Positions 62,826 through 64,000 of a stretch of DNA of 64,000 nucleotides are shown here, piece by piece. The stretch is from Alicyclobacillus sp. SP_1 (GTDB lineage Bacteria; Bacillota; Bacilli; Alicyclobacillales; Alicyclobacillaceae). The notes under the pieces are model-generated. The model was not told where the DNA came from. It saw only the letters and a program-made list of their open reading frames with translations, and searched no databases. Position 1 is the stretch's first letter. Every line of letters begins with the position of its first letter. The position numbers were made by a program, and so were the translations under genes. The stretch spans positions 1-64,000 of the forward strand of contig NZ_JAMCCX010000061.1 of NCBI RefSeq assembly GCF_024706985.1, read 5' to 3'.

Positions 62826-64000
62826 ATGAAGAAGGCAGTGTTTGCAGCAGGTGCAGCCGTAGCCATGACGCTCGGCATGAGCGTTCCGACCGTCATGGCG
62901 GCTACTCCGGCTAAATCGTCCGCCAGTGTTTCGCATGTGGCCATGGTCAATGGCTGGAAGGTGGTGTTTCCGCGCGACGTGATGGTCGATGGCAAGCCAG
63001 CCATGCCCGTTTGGTATGCGATTGAAGCCCTTCACGATGCTGGTTTTGTTTCTCAGTGGAACAAAGGCTCGTGGGATATCACTACCACTGGCAAGGTCAG
63101 CACAGATGCCGGACTTGCGAAATCAGGCGCAGTTGATGTGGTCGTCAACGGATCGTCCATCGGATACATGCCAGGTTCTGTCCATGTCGATCCGTTCTCG
63201 CACAAACCGACACTCTACGTATCGGTAGCGGACATCGGAAAAGTTGCGCAGGCGATTGGTTTGACTTCCAACTGGAAGTCTGGCGAGTGGAGCGCCGTAG
63301 GTCCGAAGGTTGCGGCGCTAGGACAGGCGATGACAAACACAGTGAAATCGCCTGCGTATCAGATGAGTGGCACATCCAATCTCACATTGTCCGTAGTTCG
63401 CGCCGCTGGGGGTTCGGCAAAGCTGTCGACGCACGCGGTTCAAGTGCCGTTGGTGATGCACATGGTCGAATCGCTGATGGGTGAGGTCGGCATAGTGGAC
63501 GGCATGCGTGCAGAGCGGATGACCGAAACGATGACGTCTTCTTCACTGATGGCGAGTGGTAAAGCGATGACCATCACCGCAGAGCAGTACGTGATTGGCT
63601 CTCATCTGTACATGAAACTGGTGGGGCCAGGACAGAGTGGTAAGTGGCAGACGGTTCCGCTCAATGCATCATTGAGTCAACTGCTGCAATCTCCTGCGTC
63701 GAGTGTGCCGCTTTCTTTGTCACTGCTTCGCGACATCACGGTATCGACGTCAGGAAAAGCGACTGTTTATCATGCTGCGCTCAATTCCAAAGGTTTGACG
63801 AACTACATTGAAGAGTTGGAGAGTTCGCTCCAGTCGTCCATGCCTTCGTCTTCCGTGTCCCCCAAAGAACTTGCTTCCGTACTTGGCGTGTTGCTTCATG
63901 AGATTCATGCAAGCACGACGATGACGGTGGAGAATATTGGAGGGGAGCCGCGCCTCCATGCCGAGACGGCTCATGTCGATTTGACCATCGATGCGAAAGA
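62826..64000 (+). CDS. Secreted protein with paired WNG domain (3' end outside window)
   Basis: Open from ATG 62826 to the window end, at least 391 residues. GAGGAGG lies 8 bases upstream. Signal peptide MKKAVFAAGAAVAMTLGMSV then VMAA. Two repeated motifs: MPVWYAIEALHDAGFVSQWN and LYVSVADIGKVAQAIGLTSNW, both followed by W.(I/V). The region after residue about 170 (NTVKSPAYQMSGTSNLTLSV, LMASGKAMTITAEQYVIGSHLYMKLVGPGQ) resembles LppX/DUF6612-type lipid- or ligand-binding domains in the run of short strands. Fourth member of the paired-WNG family here; function unknown. Confidence 0.72.
   Translation, partial: MKKAVFAAGAAVAMTLGMSVPTVMAATPAKSSASVSHVAMVNGWKVVFPRDVMVDGKPAMPVWYAIEALHDAGFVSQWNKGSWDITTTGKVSTDAGLAKSGAVDVVVNGSSIGYMPGSVHVDPFSHKPTLYVSVADIGKVAQAIGLTSNWKSGEWSAVGPKVAALGQAMTNTVKSPAYQMSGTSNLTLSVVRAAGGSAKLSTHAVQVPLVMHMVESLMGEVGIVDGMRAERMTETMTSSSLMASGKAMTITAEQYVIGSHLYMKLVGPGQSGKWQTVPLNASLSQLLQSPASSVPLSLSLLRDITVSTSGKATVYHAALNSKGLTNYIEELESSLQSSMPSSSVSPKELASVLGVLLHEIHASTTMTVENIGGEPRLHAETAHVDLTIDAK

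Overview
The window looks like a chromosomal segment of a spore-forming, probably acidophilic Firmicute of the Alicyclobacillaceae type; that placement is inference. Supporting signs are strong Bacillus-style Shine-Dalgarno sites with many GTG and TTG starts, a fused rhamnulose-1-phosphate aldolase/lactaldehyde dehydrogenase with a DeoR-family regulator as in Bacillaceae, a TasA-like matrix protein, GerPF-like spore proteins, and a tiny basic protein behind a promoter matching the forespore sigma-G consensus. I saw no rRNA, tRNA, CRISPR array, intact insertion sequence or prophage.

Layout. 0-2.6 kb: the tail of an Rpn-type nuclease gene, a hypothetical gene, a methyltransferase and a DUF488 gene preceded by four 17-bp tandem repeats. 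2.6-10.1 kb: a GntR-headed operon for peptide uptake and gamma-glutamyl hydrolysis, ending in two half-size chromate transporters. 10.2-11.5 kb: a hypothetical gene and a PAS protein with a degenerate histidine-kinase stub. 11.9-22.0 kb: a polysaccharide cluster with a polyprenyl-phosphate sugar-1-P transferase, two GT2 enzymes, rmlA, an ABC exporter (Wzm/Wzt) and a 1185-residue methyltransferase plus double-glycosyltransferase resembling WsaE of Geobacillus S-layer glycan synthesis. This is best read as rhamnan-type surface glycan synthesis.

22.7-36.0 kb: an SDR gene, then two divergent operons for L-rhamnose catabolism. The minus operon is MFS transporter, rhaM, DeoR regulator, lutABC; the plus operon is FucI/AraA-like isomerase, rhaB, rhaEW, rhaI. 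Together they could take rhamnose to dihydroxyacetone phosphate and L-lactate, and lactate on to pyruvate. 36-42.5 kb: nitroreductase, thioredoxin-like protein, flavin reductase, proB-proA, a small SASP-like gene and an Fsr-like MFS exporter.

42.7-49.1 kb: a 60-residue protein, a STAND ATPase/GNAT-like/HTH protein, a Gln-rich protein, a second long rmlA and four GerPF-like genes carrying five domain copies. 49.3-64 kb: a class-I glutamine amidotransferase-like hydrolase, a TasA-like protein, and four secreted proteins sharing a paired WNG-type (copper-amine-oxidase-N-like) domain, interleaved with rmlB-rmlD, rmlC and an oligopeptidase B gene. The dTDP-L-rhamnose pathway is therefore complete in the window but split across three places, beside rhamnose breakdown genes and a set of exported surface proteins.
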